DNA of 31,481 nucleotides, from the NCBI GenBank assembly GCA_963761015.1, contig CAVXFL010000013.1, positions 1 to 31,481 of the forward strand, written 5' to 3'. Numbering within the stretch: position 1 is the stretch's first letter; the number at the start of each line of letters is the position of its first letter. The notes below the pieces were generated by a model. It did no database searches. It worked only from the letters and a program-made list of their open reading frames with translations, and had not been told where the DNA came from. Below are positions 1-8,957 of this stretch, piece by piece. The stretch comes from CAVXFL01 sp963761015 (GTDB lineage: Bacteria > Pseudomonadota > Alphaproteobacteria > Acetobacterales > Acetobacteraceae). Position numbers and translations under genes: made by a program.

Positions 1-977
1 TGGTGTTCGACGCGCACGATCGGGCTTTTGCGTTGTTCAAGGGCGCCTGCACACGCGGGATCTACGACAACATGAAGACTGCGGTTGACGCGATCTTCGT
101 CGGCCGCGAGCGCGCTTACAACCGCCGCTTTCTGCAGATGTGCAGCCATTATCTGGTTGAGCCGGTTGCCTGCACGCCGGCATCGGGGTGGGAGAAGGGG
201 CAAGTCGAGAACCAGGTGGGCCTGGTACGCGAGCGGTTCTTCACGCCGCGGCTGCGGATGAAGAGCTACGACGAACTGAATCTGCGGCTGCTTGATCAGT
301 GTGTTGCTTATGCGCGGGCGCACCGGCATCCGGAACTGCGCGATCGGACGATCTGGGAGATGTTCGAGGCCGAGCGGCGCTTTCTCGTGCCGTATCCTGG
401 TCGCTTCGACGGATTTCATGCGATCACTGCGTCGGTATCGAAGACCTGCCTGATCCGCTTTGATAACAATCGCTATTCGGTGGCGGCAAGCGCGGTCGGG
501 CGGCCAGTAGAGGTGCGCGCCTACGCCGATCGGATCGAGCTTCGGCAGGCAGGGCAGGTAGTGGGCGAACATCGGCGCTGTTTCGGGCGGGATCAGACGG
601 TGTTCGATCCGTGGCATTACGTGCCGGTGCTGGCGCGCAAACCGGGCGCATTGCGCAACGGCGCGCCATTCAAGAACTGGGTTCTGCCGTCCGGTCTGGA
701 GCGGGTACGCCGCAAGCTCGCCGGTTCGGCGGATGGCGATCGTCAGATGGTCACCATCCTTTCCGCGGTGCTGAGCGACGGGCTTGCGGCGGTGGAAGCC
801 GCCTGTCTGGAGGCGTTGCGCGAAGGCGTGCACTCGGCCGACGTCATCCTGAACATCCTGGCGCGCCGCCGCGAGCCGCCAGCGCCGGCCGCCGTGGCGG
901 CGCCGGATGGGCTGCGGCTGCGCGTCACGCCGGCGGCCGACTGCGGCCGCTACGACCGGCTGCGGAGTGCGGCGTGA
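1..977 (+). CDS. istA: IS21 transposase IstA, C-terminal part (5' end outside window)
   Basis: This is the C-terminal ~325 residues of the DDE transposase of an IS21 element, which cuts and joins the element's ends. The reading frame is open to the first base of the window, so the GTG at position 3 is not the true start. The segment PASGWEKGQVENQVG carries the last catalytic Glu of the DDE triad, and the part after it (with FDNNRYSV) is the usual IstA C-terminal region. The stop overlaps the start of istB, as is typical of this family. IstB is truncated, so the element is unlikely to move on its own. Confidence 0.85.
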   Translation, partial: VFDAHDRAFALFKGACTRGIYDNMKTAVDAIFVGRERAYNRRFLQMCSHYLVEPVACTPASGWEKGQVENQVGLVRERFFTPRLRMKSYDELNLRLLDQCVAYARAHRHPELRDRTIWEMFEAERRFLVPYPGRFDGFHAITASVSKTCLIRFDNNRYSVAASAVGRPVEVRAYADRIELRQAGQVVGEHRRCFGRDQTVFDPWHYVPVLARKPGALRNGAPFKNWVLPSGLERVRRKLAGSADGDRQMVTILSAVLSDGLAAVEAACLEALREGVHSADVILNILARRREPPAPAAVAAPDGLRLRVTPAADCGRYDRLRSAA

Positions 978-1191
978 TGGACCGCACCGAGATCCTGGCG
1001 GCGATGTCGGAGCTGAAGCTCTACGGCATGAAGGCCGCGTTCGACGAGATCATTGCCACCGCGGTGAAGCGGCAGCATGAGCCGCAACGGATCATCGGCG
1101 ATCTGCTGAGCGCGGAAATCACCGAGAAGCAGGCCCGGTCGATTCGCTATCAGATCACGATTGCCAAGCTGCCGCTGGCCAAGGACCTCAA
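1..1191 (+). mobile_element. IS21-family element, 3' part only
   Basis: The window opens inside an IS21-type element: the C-terminal part of IstA followed by the first ~70 codons of IstB, overlapping in the usual ATGA-like way (IstA stop TGA 975-977, IstB ATG 977-979). Family similarity in IstB stops near 1190, where other sequence begins, so the right end of the element has been lost. The left end lies outside the window. The 3' limit is an estimate from where the IstB protein stops looking like IstB. Confidence 0.75.
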
Positions 1192-1225
1192 GGTCGTTCG
1201 CAGCCTGCTCAACTCATTGACATGA
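977..1225 (+). pseudogene. istB: Truncated IS21 helper ATPase IstB
   Basis: IstB is the AAA+ helper ATPase of IS21 transposition and is normally about 240-260 residues. Here the N-terminal ~70 residues look normal, starting MDRTEILAAMSELKLYGM and including RSIRYQITIAKLPLAKD. After this the protein departs from the family and stops after 82 residues, with the tail KVVRSLLNSLT. The Walker A and B motifs that should follow are missing, so the product cannot be a working ATPase. The break near 1190 lies about 80 bases before the first sign of the next element (1268), which suggests a deletion or a nested insertion event. I see no match for the short stretch 1192-1267. Confidence 0.75.
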
Positions 1226-1420
1226 CTTGATTCCGATCGGCAATCTGGCAGCAGACTGCTCAAATAGTTAGGCACACGACACGGCAATTGCACTGTTGTA
1301 AGAAACTGTATGCTGCGCTATCCGTGGGGCACGTACTGCGGATTACCCAGCGCCATAATTGCGACGGCTCGACGGTCGCCTACTACGCTCTCGCAGAGAG
1401 TATCTGGAACCCGGACGCAA

Positions 1421-1446
1421 TGAAACGTACCGGGTTTCCCGGAGGC
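1421..1446. repeat. Left inverted repeat of the IS3 element
   Basis: Pairs with 2717-2742 at 25 of 26 positions; the mismatch is at the fifth base (A on the left, C on the right). The outermost bases are TG...CA, as expected for IS3-type ends. Confidence 0.92.
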
Positions 1447-1471
1447 TCTGATCCTTGAGAGGATGTGGGCT

Positions 1472-1804
1472 ATGGAGAAGCAGAAGACATCGGTACGATA
1501 TTCGCCTGAAGTTCGCGCCCGTGCGGTGCGGATGGTGCTGGAGCACGGCGGCGATCACGCCTCGCAGTGGGGGGCGATTGGCTCGATCGCGGCAAAAATT
1601 GGCTGCACGGGCGAGACACTGCGGAAACGGGTTCGCAGGCGGAGCGCGACCAAGGGATCCCGGCCTGGGCTGACCAGTGACGAGCGGGACCAGATGAAGG
1701 CGCTGGAACGAGAGAACCGTGAACTCCGCCAGGCCGACGAAATCCTGCGCAAGGCGTCGGCCGATTCTGCGGCGGCGGAAGTCTACCGCCGGTCGAAACC
1801 ATGA
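1472..1804 (+). CDS. IS3 transposase OrfA (helix-turn-helix protein)
   Basis: OrfA is the DNA-binding part of the IS3 transposase, about 110 residues. It has a helix-turn-helix in the first half (SIAAKIGCTGETLRKRVRR) and then a leucine-zipper-like helix (MKALERENRELRQADEILRK), the usual OrfA arrangement. ATG 1472 is preferred because GAGAGG at 1457-1462 is correctly spaced from it; ATG 1463, directly abutting that site, is also in frame. The stop overlaps the first codon of orfB (ATGA at 1801-1804) in the -1 frame, as expected for an element that makes an OrfAB fusion by -1 frameshifting or coupled translation. The frame is intact. Confidence 0.88.
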   Translation: MEKQKTSVRYSPEVRARAVRMVLEHGGDHASQWGAIGSIAAKIGCTGETLRKRVRRRSATKGSRPGLTSDERDQMKALERENRELRQADEILRKASADSAAAEVYRRSKP

Positions 1805-2703
1805 TCGCGTTCATCGACGCGCATCGCGAGGTCCATGGAGTCGAGCCGATCTGCCGCGTGCTGCCGATCGCCCCATCGACCTACCACGAGCACGCCCGGC
1901 GCCGGGCGTTCCGGACCGTCTCCCATCCCGCGCGAAGCGCGATGCCCGGCTTCGGCCGGAGGTCAGCCGGGTCTGGGGGGAGAATTTCCAGGTCTACGGC
2001 GTGCGAAAAGTTTGGCGGCAACTCCGCCGCGAAGGAACCGCGACCGCACGCTGCACGACGGCGCGATTGATGCGGCAGATGGGGTTTCGGGCGAGATGCG
2101 CGGAAAGCCCGTGAAGACAACCATCAGCAACAAAGCGACGCCCTGCCCACGCGACAAGGTGAACCGGCATTTCCACGCACCCCGGCCGAACGCCCTCTGG
2201 CTGTCGGATTTCACCTATGTCGCCACCTGGCAGGGCTTCGTCTACGTCGCCTTCGTGATCGATGTCTTTGCCCGGCGCATCGTTGGCTGGCGGGCCTCGC
2301 GATCAGCTCAGACCGGCTTCGTTCTTGATGCCCTGGAGCAGGCTCTCTGCGACCGGCGACCCGTCCGGAAGGATGGGCTCGTCCATCACAGCGATAGGGG
2401 CACGCAAGATGTCTGATTCGCTACACCGAGCACTTGGCCGAAGCTGGCATCGAGCCCTCGGTCGGCAGCGTCGGCGACAGTTACGACAATGCGCTGGCCG
2501 AGACGATCATCGGTCTGTTCAAAGCCGAGCTGATCCATCGGCGCGGTCCCTGGCGCAACGCTGAAGCCGTGGAATTCGCCACCCTCGAATGGGTGGACTG
2601 CTTCAACCATCGGCGGCTGCTCGAGCCTATCGGCAACATTCCACCGGCCGAAGCCGAAGCGCGATACTATGAACGACTGAGCCAGCTGCCTATGGTCGCC
2701 TGA
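1801..2703 (+). pseudogene. IS3 transposase OrfB, three frameshifts
   Basis: OrfB is the DDE catalytic part of the IS3 transposase. Family-like protein can be followed across three frames: IAFIDAHREVHGVEPICRV from 1801, then VWGENFQVYGVRKVWRQL from about 1930, then WLSDFTYVATWQGFVYVAF up to HHSDRGTQDV (ending 2416), then EAGIEPSVGSVGDSYDNAL to the stop at 2703. The switches lie near 1915-1930, 2088-2105 and about 2410, and each is explained by the loss of one base. The three catalytic regions (SDFTYV, HSDRG and the Glu after DNALA) survive but are never in one frame, so the copy is dead unless these are sequence errors. Confidence 0.88.
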
Positions 2704-2716
2704 CTCAAACTCAACC

Positions 2717-2742
2717 GCCTCCGGGAAACCCGGTACGGTTCA
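2717..2742. repeat. Right inverted repeat of the IS3 element
   Basis: Reverse complement of 1421-1446 with a single mismatch. The next three bases (2743-2745, CAA) repeat the three bases before the left end. Confidence 0.92.
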
Positions 2743-4291
2743 CAAAGCGGCGAGAGGCGCGCGTGGTGCATAGTTTCGGCCGCGCCGATCAGCTCGATCG
2801 AGCCGCGCTCGAACGGCTGGTGAACAGCATCAACCGCGTGCTCGATGGTGGCGCGGGCACCAGTGCGGCAAAGAGTGTACCCGGCCTTCCGGAGATCGAC
2901 ATCGAGCGGGTGTTCGAACTCGGCGTCGTGCTTGCCGCCCGTACGCTGTGGGAGGAACTCGGCATCGGGGCCGCGATCCGTGCCTGCGCTGCGCGCGCCG
3001 GGCTGACCGCCCCGCACGAGACCGCGCTGTTTGCCATGGCCGCCAATCGTCTCGACGATCCAATCTCCAAACTGGCGTGTGCGGCGCGCTGGCTGCCCGA
3101 CATTGCCTGGTTGCCTGATGCAAGCGGGCTCGCGGTCGATCAGTGCTACCGCGCCCTCGACTTCCTGGCGGTCTGGTCCGATGAGATCGAGCGCGACGTG
3201 TTCCTGCGTACCGCCGATCTGTTCCGCCTCGATGTCGATCTGATCTTCTACGACACCACCACGGCGTATTTCGAGATCGACGAGCCGGACGAGACCGAGC
3301 AGGAATTCGCCGGCCGCCTCTACGCACCGCTGCGTCGGCGAGGCCGCAGCAAGGAAGGGCGCGACAACCAGCCGCAGGTGATCATCGCACTGGCGGTGAC
3401 CCGCGACGGCATGCCGGTTCGCTCCTGGGTGCTGCCCGGCAACACCGCGGATGTGACGACAGTCGCGCGTATCAAGGACGATTTGCGGGCCTGGCGGCTT
3501 GGACGCTGCCTGTTCGTCGGCGATGCCGGGATGTATTCGGCCGACAACCTTGCAGCACTGAGCCGCGGCTTGGGCCGCTACATCCTGGCGGTGCCGATGC
3601 GCAAGGTGAAGGACATCGAGACCGCAGTGCTGACCCGCCCGGGGCGCTACAAACAGGTGGCCGACAACCTGCAGGTCAAGGAGGTCTGGGTCGGCGATGG
3701 CGAGCGACGCAAACGCTACGTCCTCTGCCTCAATCCGCACGAGGCGGAACGCGAACGCCAGCACCGTGCACAGCTGCTGCGCGAACTCGATGCCGAACTG
3801 GCCTTGCTGGACAACCGTGCGGAGGATCACCCGAAGGCGGCCTGTGCGCTGCTGGCCTCGCGCCGCTTCTGCCGCTATCTGAGCGCGGATCGGCGCGGTC
3901 GGCCGCAGCTGGACTTCGCCAAGATCAAGGCGGCGGAGAAGTTCGACGGCAAGTTCGTGGTGATCAGCAACGACGACACGCTGTCGGCCGAGGATATCGC
4001 TCTGGGATACAAAGGCGGCTGGATCATCGAGTTTTGCTTCCGTCGCATGAAGCAGACCGGGCTTGAAGTGCGGCCGATGTTCCATTGGACGCCGCGACGG
4101 ATCGAGGCCCACGTCAAGCTCTGCGTGTTGGCGCTGCAGATGCAAAGGGCCGCCGAGATCCGCTGCCAGCTTCCCTGGGCGTGGATCGCCCATGCGCTCG
4201 GCACTCTGAAGGCGGTGCGCTACCGCTGCGAGAGCCGGACAATTGTTCAGCGGACGAAAATCGCCGCCGATTTGTCCGCGATGCTGAAAAC

Positions 4292-4313
4292 CTTAGGCAT
4301 ATCAGTGCCTAAG
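4292..4313. repeat. Hairpin-forming repeat at the 3' end of the IS1634-like transposase gene
   Basis: CTTAGGCA (4292-4299) and TGCCTAAG (4306-4313) are perfect reverse complements separated by six bases. The sequence lies inside the last codons of the transposase gene. The core TTAGGCA appears again at the stop codon (4358) and at the left side of the element (1268), so it may belong to the element's end or to transcript control. Confidence 0.5.
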
Positions 4314-4540
4314 CAGATCCTCGCTGTCGAAGAGGCGCCCCAGGCGGTCGCCGCGGCTTAGGCACACGCCCCGAATTCGCCTGTCGCAAGTTATTGAAAG
4401 ATCGCCGAAATTTCGGCCGTGTGCCCCATGACCGCGAACACAGGGAAGTCCACGTCTTTGTTGCGTTGCGTCGAAGACTGCGTAATCATCGGGCGAACCG
4501 AGGTATTTGCCGCCGCGGGGTCGGCGCGGGGAGCGGGCGC

Positions 4541-5266
4541 ATGCCGAAGCTGTCGATCAATTGCGACATGGGCGAGGCGTTCGGGATCTACCGCCTCGGC
4601 GACGACGCGGCGGTGATGCCGTTCATCACCCACGCCAACGTCGCCTGCGGCTTTCATGCCTCCGACCCCCGCGTGATGTGGCGCACCGTCCGCGCCGCCA
4701 AGGAGCACGGCGTGCAGGTCGGCTCGCATCCGTCGCTGCCGGACCTGCAAGGCTTCGGGCGGCGGGAGATGCGGCTCGAGCCCGACGAGATCACCGCCAT
4801 GGTGGTCTACCAGACCGGCGCGCTGAAAGGCTTCCTCGAAGCCGAGGGCATGGCGCTCTCGCACATCAAGCCGCACGGCGCGCTCTACGGCATGGCGCAG
4901 CGCGAGCCCACCGTGGCCGCGGCGATCGCCGACGCGGCCCAGGTGTTCGGGGTTCCGGTATTCGCCTTCGCCAACTGCGCGATGTCGGAGGTGTTCCAGC
5001 GCCGCGGCATTCCATTCGTGCCCGAGTTCTACGCCGACCTCGACTACAACGACGAAGGCCGCAACATCATCACGCGCGAGCACCATGCGGTCGATCCGGC
5101 CGACGCGGCGGCGCGCGTGCGTCTCGCCGTCACCGAAGGCAAGACGCGGGCGGTTTCCGGCAAGATGGTCGACGTGGTGGCGGATTCGGTTTGCGTGCAC
5201 AGCGATACGCCGGACGCCGTCGCCATCGCGCGGGCGGTCCGCCAAGCGCTCGGCGAGTGGATTTAG
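4541..5266 (+). CDS. pxpA: 5-oxoprolinase subunit A (LamB/YcsF family)
   Basis: PxpA is one of three subunits of the prokaryotic ATP-dependent 5-oxoprolinase, which opens 5-oxo-L-proline (pyroglutamate) to glutamate in the cytoplasm. The 241-residue product has the family's usual length and its marks: SINCDMGE near residues 5-12, HANVACGFHA at 31-40 and GSHPSLPD at 61-68, followed by IKPHGALYG. ATG 4541 is chosen because the protein then begins exactly at the conserved KLSINCDMGE; upstream in-frame codons run into the mobile-element junction. Its partners pxpB and pxpC lie 12 kb downstream after transport and hydantoinase genes, an unusually wide separation. It is followed by a 55-base gap and the first ABC importer, so uptake and ring opening may be transcribed together. 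Confidence 0.9.
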   Translation: MPKLSINCDMGEAFGIYRLGDDAAVMPFITHANVACGFHASDPRVMWRTVRAAKEHGVQVGSHPSLPDLQGFGRREMRLEPDEITAMVVYQTGALKGFLEAEGMALSHIKPHGALYGMAQREPTVAAAIADAAQVFGVPVFAFANCAMSEVFQRRGIPFVPEFYADLDYNDEGRNIITREHHAVDPADAAARVRLAVTEGKTRAVSGKMVDVVADSVCVHSDTPDAVAIARAVRQALGEWI

Positions 5267-5321
5267 CACACCAGGGCGCCACGACGCCGCTCATACGCGA
5301 ATCATAAGGGGGAGATGATCG

Positions 5322-6378
5322 ATGCGAACGGGAGTTATGGCCGCGACGCTGCTGGCCGCGGCCTGCGTGGTCGGTGCCGCGCAGGCGCAGGAGAAGTGGT
5401 GGCCGGTGAAGGTGTACCGACTTCGATTCCGGCAAGCAGGTCGTCACCGAGTATTCCCCGCTGCCCAAAGCCGCGAAGCCGTGGCGCGTCTGCGTGCTGT
5501 TCCCGCACATGAAAGACACGTTCTGGGTCGCCGTGGATTACGGCGTCGTCGAGGAAGCGAAGCGCGAGGGCGTCAACATGACGCTGTATCAGGCCGGCGG
5601 CTACGAAAACCTGCCGAAGCAACTCGCGCAGTTCGACGACTGCATGGCCGGACCGTTCGACGCGATTGTCGTCGGGCCGATTTCCGAGGCCGGCCTCGAC
5701 CGCAAGTTTCGCGAGGCCAAGCGCGCCGGCAAGCCGGTGATCAGCACGGTCAACCCTGTGTCCAAGGGCCATTACGCCGTCAAGATGGACGTGAACTTCA
5801 CGACCATGGGCGAGCAGACCGGTACCTTCTTGATCGACTACATGAAAGGCAAAACCACGCGAGTGGTGAACTTCCCAGGCCCCGCCGGCTCGGGCTGGGC
5901 GGAGCAGTTCAACCAGGGCTTCAAGAACGCTATCAAGTCGGCCAACAACGTGCAGCTTCTGGGCGAGAAATTCGGCGACAGCGGCGTGGCCGTGCAGCTC
6001 GGCCTCATCCAGAACGCGTTGCAGGCCTATCCGAACATGAACGTGATCTGGGGTTGCGCGCCGGCCGCCGAGGCGGCGATCGGCGCGGTGCGCCAGGCCG
6101 GGCGAAACAACGTGCAGATCATCTCGTCCTACGAGAACCAGGCGATGCTGGAGGCGCTGAACAAGGGCGAAATCCTCGCGTTCGCGACGCAGTATCCGGT
6201 GCTGGAAGGCCGGGTCGCGATCGACACCGCCGTGCGCATCCTGGAGCACAAGCCGTTCATCCGGAACGCGCAGACGATCCCCTCGATCATCGACAAGCAG
6301 GACCTGAGCAAGATCAACATGAGCCTCGTGCTGGCACCGCTCAGCTTCAAGGCGCAGTACTCGGTCAAGGCGCAGTAA
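5322..6378 (+). pseudogene. TorT-like periplasmic binding protein, one frameshift
   Basis: This is a periplasmic binding protein of the RbsB fold, most like TorT, the protein that binds trimethylamine N-oxide and acts with the TorS sensor. ATG 5322 has a strong AAGGGGGAG upstream (5306-5314), and a signal peptide of about 22 residues ends in AQAQ. The next residues, EKWWPVKVY, then KPWRVCVLFPHMKDTFW and YGVVEEAKREGVNM, follow TorT closely. An extra C at 5417/5418 shifts the frame just after KVY; without it the protein would be 351 residues, a normal TorT length. From there to the stop the frame is clean. Position ahead of a CUT2 ATPase and two permeases says it is the ligand receptor of that importer, not part of a Tor phosphorelay; no torS or torR is present. 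The single indel could be a sequencing error. Confidence 0.82.
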
Positions 6379-6397
6379 GGGGCTGATCGCTAGCTGA

Positions 6398-7960
6398 ATG
6401 CCGAGCGAGGCCGCCGAGATCGGCAGGCGGACGGCCGAGTCCGAGCAGGATTCGGCCAATCTGCTTCTGGAGATGTCCGGCATCTCCAAGCGGTTTCCGG
6501 GCGTGGTCGCGCTCGACGGCGTGGATTTCGATCTCCGCCGCGGTGAGGTTCACGCGCTGTTCGGTGAAAACGGCGCCGGCAAGTCCACCCTCATCAACAT
6601 CGTCGCCGGCACGTTTCCCCCCGATGCCGGCGAGATGCGCTATCGCGGCGAGCCGATTTCCGGCCTCACGCCGCACCGGGCGCGCGTCATCGGCATCAGC
6701 CCGGTGTTCCAGGAATTCAGCCTGGTGCCCGATCTCACGGTTGAGGAAAACCTGTTCCTCGGTCGGGAAAAAAGCCTGTTCGGCGTGCTCGACCGCCGCG
6801 CGATGCGCGAGCAGGCGAACACCATCGTTGGCGAACTCGGCTTCGATCTGCAACCCAACCGCAAGGTGTCGCAACTCTCGCGCGCGCACCAGCAGATGGT
6901 GGAGATCGCCAAGGCGCTGGTGGCGCGGGTGCGGCTGCTCATCCTGGACGAACCAACCGCGTCGCTGACCGACAGCGAGGCGGCGCGGCTGTTCGCGCTG
7001 ATGCGGTGGCTGAAGGCGGATGGCGTCGGCATCATTTACGTTTCGCACCGCATGGGCGAAATCCGCCGGCTTGCTGACCGCATCACCGTGCTGCGCGACG
7101 GCCGCAAGGTGGCGACTGTTCGCGCCGGCGACGTGGACGACCGCGCGCTCATCGAGCTGATGACCGGGCGCAAGGTGGACGCGCTGTTCCCGACCATTCG
7201 CGCGGCGCCGGCGGAGATTCGGCTGGACGTCCGCGACCTGTCGCTGACCAACGGCACCGTGCAGGGCGCGAGCCTCCGCGCGCACGCAGGCGAGATCGTC
7301 GGCATCGCCGGCTTGGTCGGCTGCGGCAAATCGGAACTGATCCGCGCGGTGTTCGGGCTGGAGCGCATCGAATCCGGCACGATTTACTGCCGCGGCCAGG
7401 AGCTGCCCGCACCCACGCCGCGCGCGGCCCTCGCGCACGGCATCTGCTATTTTCCCTCCGACCGGGTGACCGAGGGGCTCGCGCTGTCCCGCCCGGTGCG
7501 CGAGAACGCCGCGATGGCGGCGCTCGATTGCGCCGAGTTCGCACGCGGGCAAATCCTGCGCCTGCGCAACGAGCGCCGGCTGGTCCAGCGCATCATGGAC
7601 ACGCTGGGTCTGCGCCCGCCGAACATCGAACGCCAGGTGGTGAACCTGTCGGGCGGCAACCGCCAGAAGGTGGTGCTCGCGCGGGCGATGACGCGCGAAT
7701 TGGGCGTGTTCCTGTTCGACGAGCCCACGGTCGGCATCGATGTCGGCGCCAAGTTCGAAGTGTACGAGCTGATCAAGAACCTTGCCGAACGCGGCGCGGC
7801 GGTGGTGCTCGTCTCCTCGGAGCTGCCGGAGGTGATGAACCTGTCGCAGCGGCTCTATGTCATGCACCGCGGCCGCATCGTCGCCGAGTTGCACGGCGAG
7901 GCGATCGAGGAGCAGCGCGTGCTCGGCCACTTCTTCGCCGCCGCCGAGCATGTCGGCTGA
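6398..7960 (+). CDS. CUT2-type ABC importer ATPase (two nucleotide-binding domains)
   Basis: A 520-residue double ATPase of the RbsA/MglA class that drives uptake by the two permeases encoded next. The N-terminal domain has Walker A GENGAGKST (56-64), the signature-like LSRAHQQMVEIAKAL and Walker B LLILDEPTASL near 179-189. The C-terminal domain has GLVGCGKSE near 305, signature LSGGNRQKVVLARAM near 417 and Walker B VFLFDEPTVGID near 437. The N-terminal signature has RAH where most relatives have a glycine-glutamine pair. ATG 6398 is 19 bases after the binding-protein gene; ATG 6473 is a weaker alternative that would cut into the first strand. The 3' end overlaps the first permease gene by 11 bases. 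The TorT-like receptor suggests the ligand may not be a sugar. Confidence 0.9.
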   Translation: MPSEAAEIGRRTAESEQDSANLLLEMSGISKRFPGVVALDGVDFDLRRGEVHALFGENGAGKSTLINIVAGTFPPDAGEMRYRGEPISGLTPHRARVIGISPVFQEFSLVPDLTVEENLFLGREKSLFGVLDRRAMREQANTIVGELGFDLQPNRKVSQLSRAHQQMVEIAKALVARVRLLILDEPTASLTDSEAARLFALMRWLKADGVGIIYVSHRMGEIRRLADRITVLRDGRKVATVRAGDVDDRALIELMTGRKVDALFPTIRAAPAEIRLDVRDLSLTNGTVQGASLRAHAGEIVGIAGLVGCGKSELIRAVFGLERIESGTIYCRGQELPAPTPRAALAHGICYFPSDRVTEGLALSRPVRENAAMAALDCAEFARGQILRLRNERRLVQRIMDTLGLRPPNIERQVVNLSGGNRQKVVLARAMTRELGVFLFDEPTVGIDVGAKFEVYELIKNLAERGAAVVLVSSELPEVMNLSQRLYVMHRGRIVAELHGEAIEEQRVLGHFFAAAEHVG

Positions 7961-8957
7961 TCGGGGCATCGTCGTCCGCCTGGGTGACGCGCTGGTTCGC
8001 GAAGGCGGAGGCGGCGTGCTGTTGCTGCTGTTCGCCGCCCTGGTGATCGCGCTGTCGCTGCTGCAACCGTATTTCCTCACCGAACAGAACATCGTCAACG
8101 TGCTGCGCAGCTCGGCCTTTCTCATCATCGCCGCGTGCGGGCAGATGCTGGTGCTGGTCGTCGGCGGCATCGACCTGTCCATCGGCGCGGTGATCGCGCT
8201 CACCAGCGTCGTCTCCTCGAGCGTCATGGCCGAGCTGCCCGGCTACGGCATTCACAACACGGCGGCCATCTCCGCGCTCGGCGTCATCGCCGGGCTCGCT
8301 TGCGGCGCGGGGGTGGGCGCGGTGAACGGACTCTGCGTCGCCTGGCTGCGCGTGCCGGCGTTCATGACCACGCTCGGGACGATGTCGATCGCCGACGGCA
8401 CCGGGCTGCTGCTGACCAACGGCATTCCGGTCTACGGCATGCCGCCTGGCTACGTCGCCGTCGCCGGCCGCGGCATCGTCGCCGGACTGCCGATCGCGCT
8501 TTACGTCGCCGCGGTGGCGGTCGCGCTGCTCTGGTTCGCCCTCAGGTTCACCCGCTTCGGCCGCTACATCTACGCCGCGGGCGGGAATTTGCCGGCGGCG
8601 ATGGTCTCGGGCATCCCGACCCGCACCATGCTGGTGCTCACCTATATGCTGGCTTCGCTGCTCGGTTCGGTCACCGGTCTGCTGCTGACCGCCGAGATCG
8701 GCTCCGGGCAGGCGACCACGGGAGAGTCGCTGATGCTGGAAAGCATCGCCGCGGCGGTGCTCGCCGGCGTCAGCCTGCGCGGCGGCGTCGGCCGCATCGA
8801 GTTGGTGGCGCTGGCGGCGATCTTCCTGCTCACCTTGACCAACGCCATGGATCTGATGCGCGTCGATACGCGGCTGCAGCTCATCATCCTCGGGATCGTG
8901 CTGGCTGTCGCGGTCAGCGCCGAGGCGCTCAGCCGGCGCGAGGCGGTGCGTGTCTAG
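7950..8957 (+). CDS. CUT2-type ABC importer permease 1 (RbsC family)
   Basis: A membrane permease of the ribose/branched-chain type, 335 residues and largely hydrophobic, with about eight to ten membrane segments. It has the family hallmark MLVLVVGGIDLSIGA near residues 66-80 and the cytoplasmic loop GRYIYAAGGNLPAA that contacts the ATPase. ATG 7950 overlaps the end of the ATPase gene in another frame, which indicates translational coupling. It overlaps the next permease by 8 bases. Two different permeases in a row suggest the channel is a heterodimer. Confidence 0.9.
   Translation: MSADRGIVVRLGDALVREGGGGVLLLLFAALVIALSLLQPYFLTEQNIVNVLRSSAFLIIAACGQMLVLVVGGIDLSIGAVIALTSVVSSSVMAELPGYGIHNTAAISALGVIAGLACGAGVGAVNGLCVAWLRVPAFMTTLGTMSIADGTGLLLTNGIPVYGMPPGYVAVAGRGIVAGLPIALYVAAVAVALLWFALRFTRFGRYIYAAGGNLPAAMVSGIPTRTMLVLTYMLASLLGSVTGLLLTAEIGSGQATTGESLMLESIAAAVLAGVSLRGGVGRIELVALAAIFLLTLTNAMDLMRVDTRLQLIILGIVLAVAVSAEALSRREAVRV

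Larger units (their letters stand above)
1421..2742 (+). mobile_element. IS3-family element with terminal repeats and CAA target duplication
   Basis: The ends are 26-bp inverted repeats at 1421-1446 and 2717-2742 that differ at one position; both start TGAA and contain CGTACCGGGTTTCCCGGAGG. The element is flanked by the direct repeat CAA (1418-1420 and 2743-2745), matching the 3-5 bp duplications of the family. At 1322 bp its length is usual for IS3 elements with overlapping orfA and orfB. Its insertion into the IS1634-like transposase gene is later than the arrival of that element. OrfB is frameshifted, so the copy is not autonomous. Confidence 0.93.
1324..4361 (+). pseudogene. IS1634-family transposase interrupted by an IS3 element
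   Basis: Joining 1324-1420 to 2746-4361, which removes the IS3 element and one copy of its CAA duplication, gives one open frame of about 570 residues. The joint reads ...AESIWNPDA|KRREARVVHSFGRADQ..., where the VVHSFGR segment is typical of the N-terminal part of IS1634 transposases. The proposed GTG start at 1324 is the most natural one in frame, but no strong ribosome-binding site is visible. The 3' part alone is open from GTG 2763 (532 residues) and carries the DDE-type segments DLIFYDTTTAYFE and LFVGDAGMYS. As it stands the gene lacks its first ~30 codons and is probably inactive. Confidence 0.8.
1271..4425 (+). mobile_element. IS1634-like element, split by an IS3 element
   Basis: The element encodes an IS1634/IS4-type transposase and contains a complete IS3-family insertion at 1421-2742. 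Possible ends are the 8-bp inverted pair GGCACACG at 1271-1278 and CGTGTGCC at 4418-4425; beyond these eight bases the two ends match poorly and I see no clear target duplication, so the limits are tentative. The 11-mer TTAGGCACACG also occurs in direct orientation at 1268-1278 and 4358-4368, where it overlaps the transposase stop codon. Without the IS3 insertion the element would be about 1.8 kb, a normal size for this family. Confidence 0.5.
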
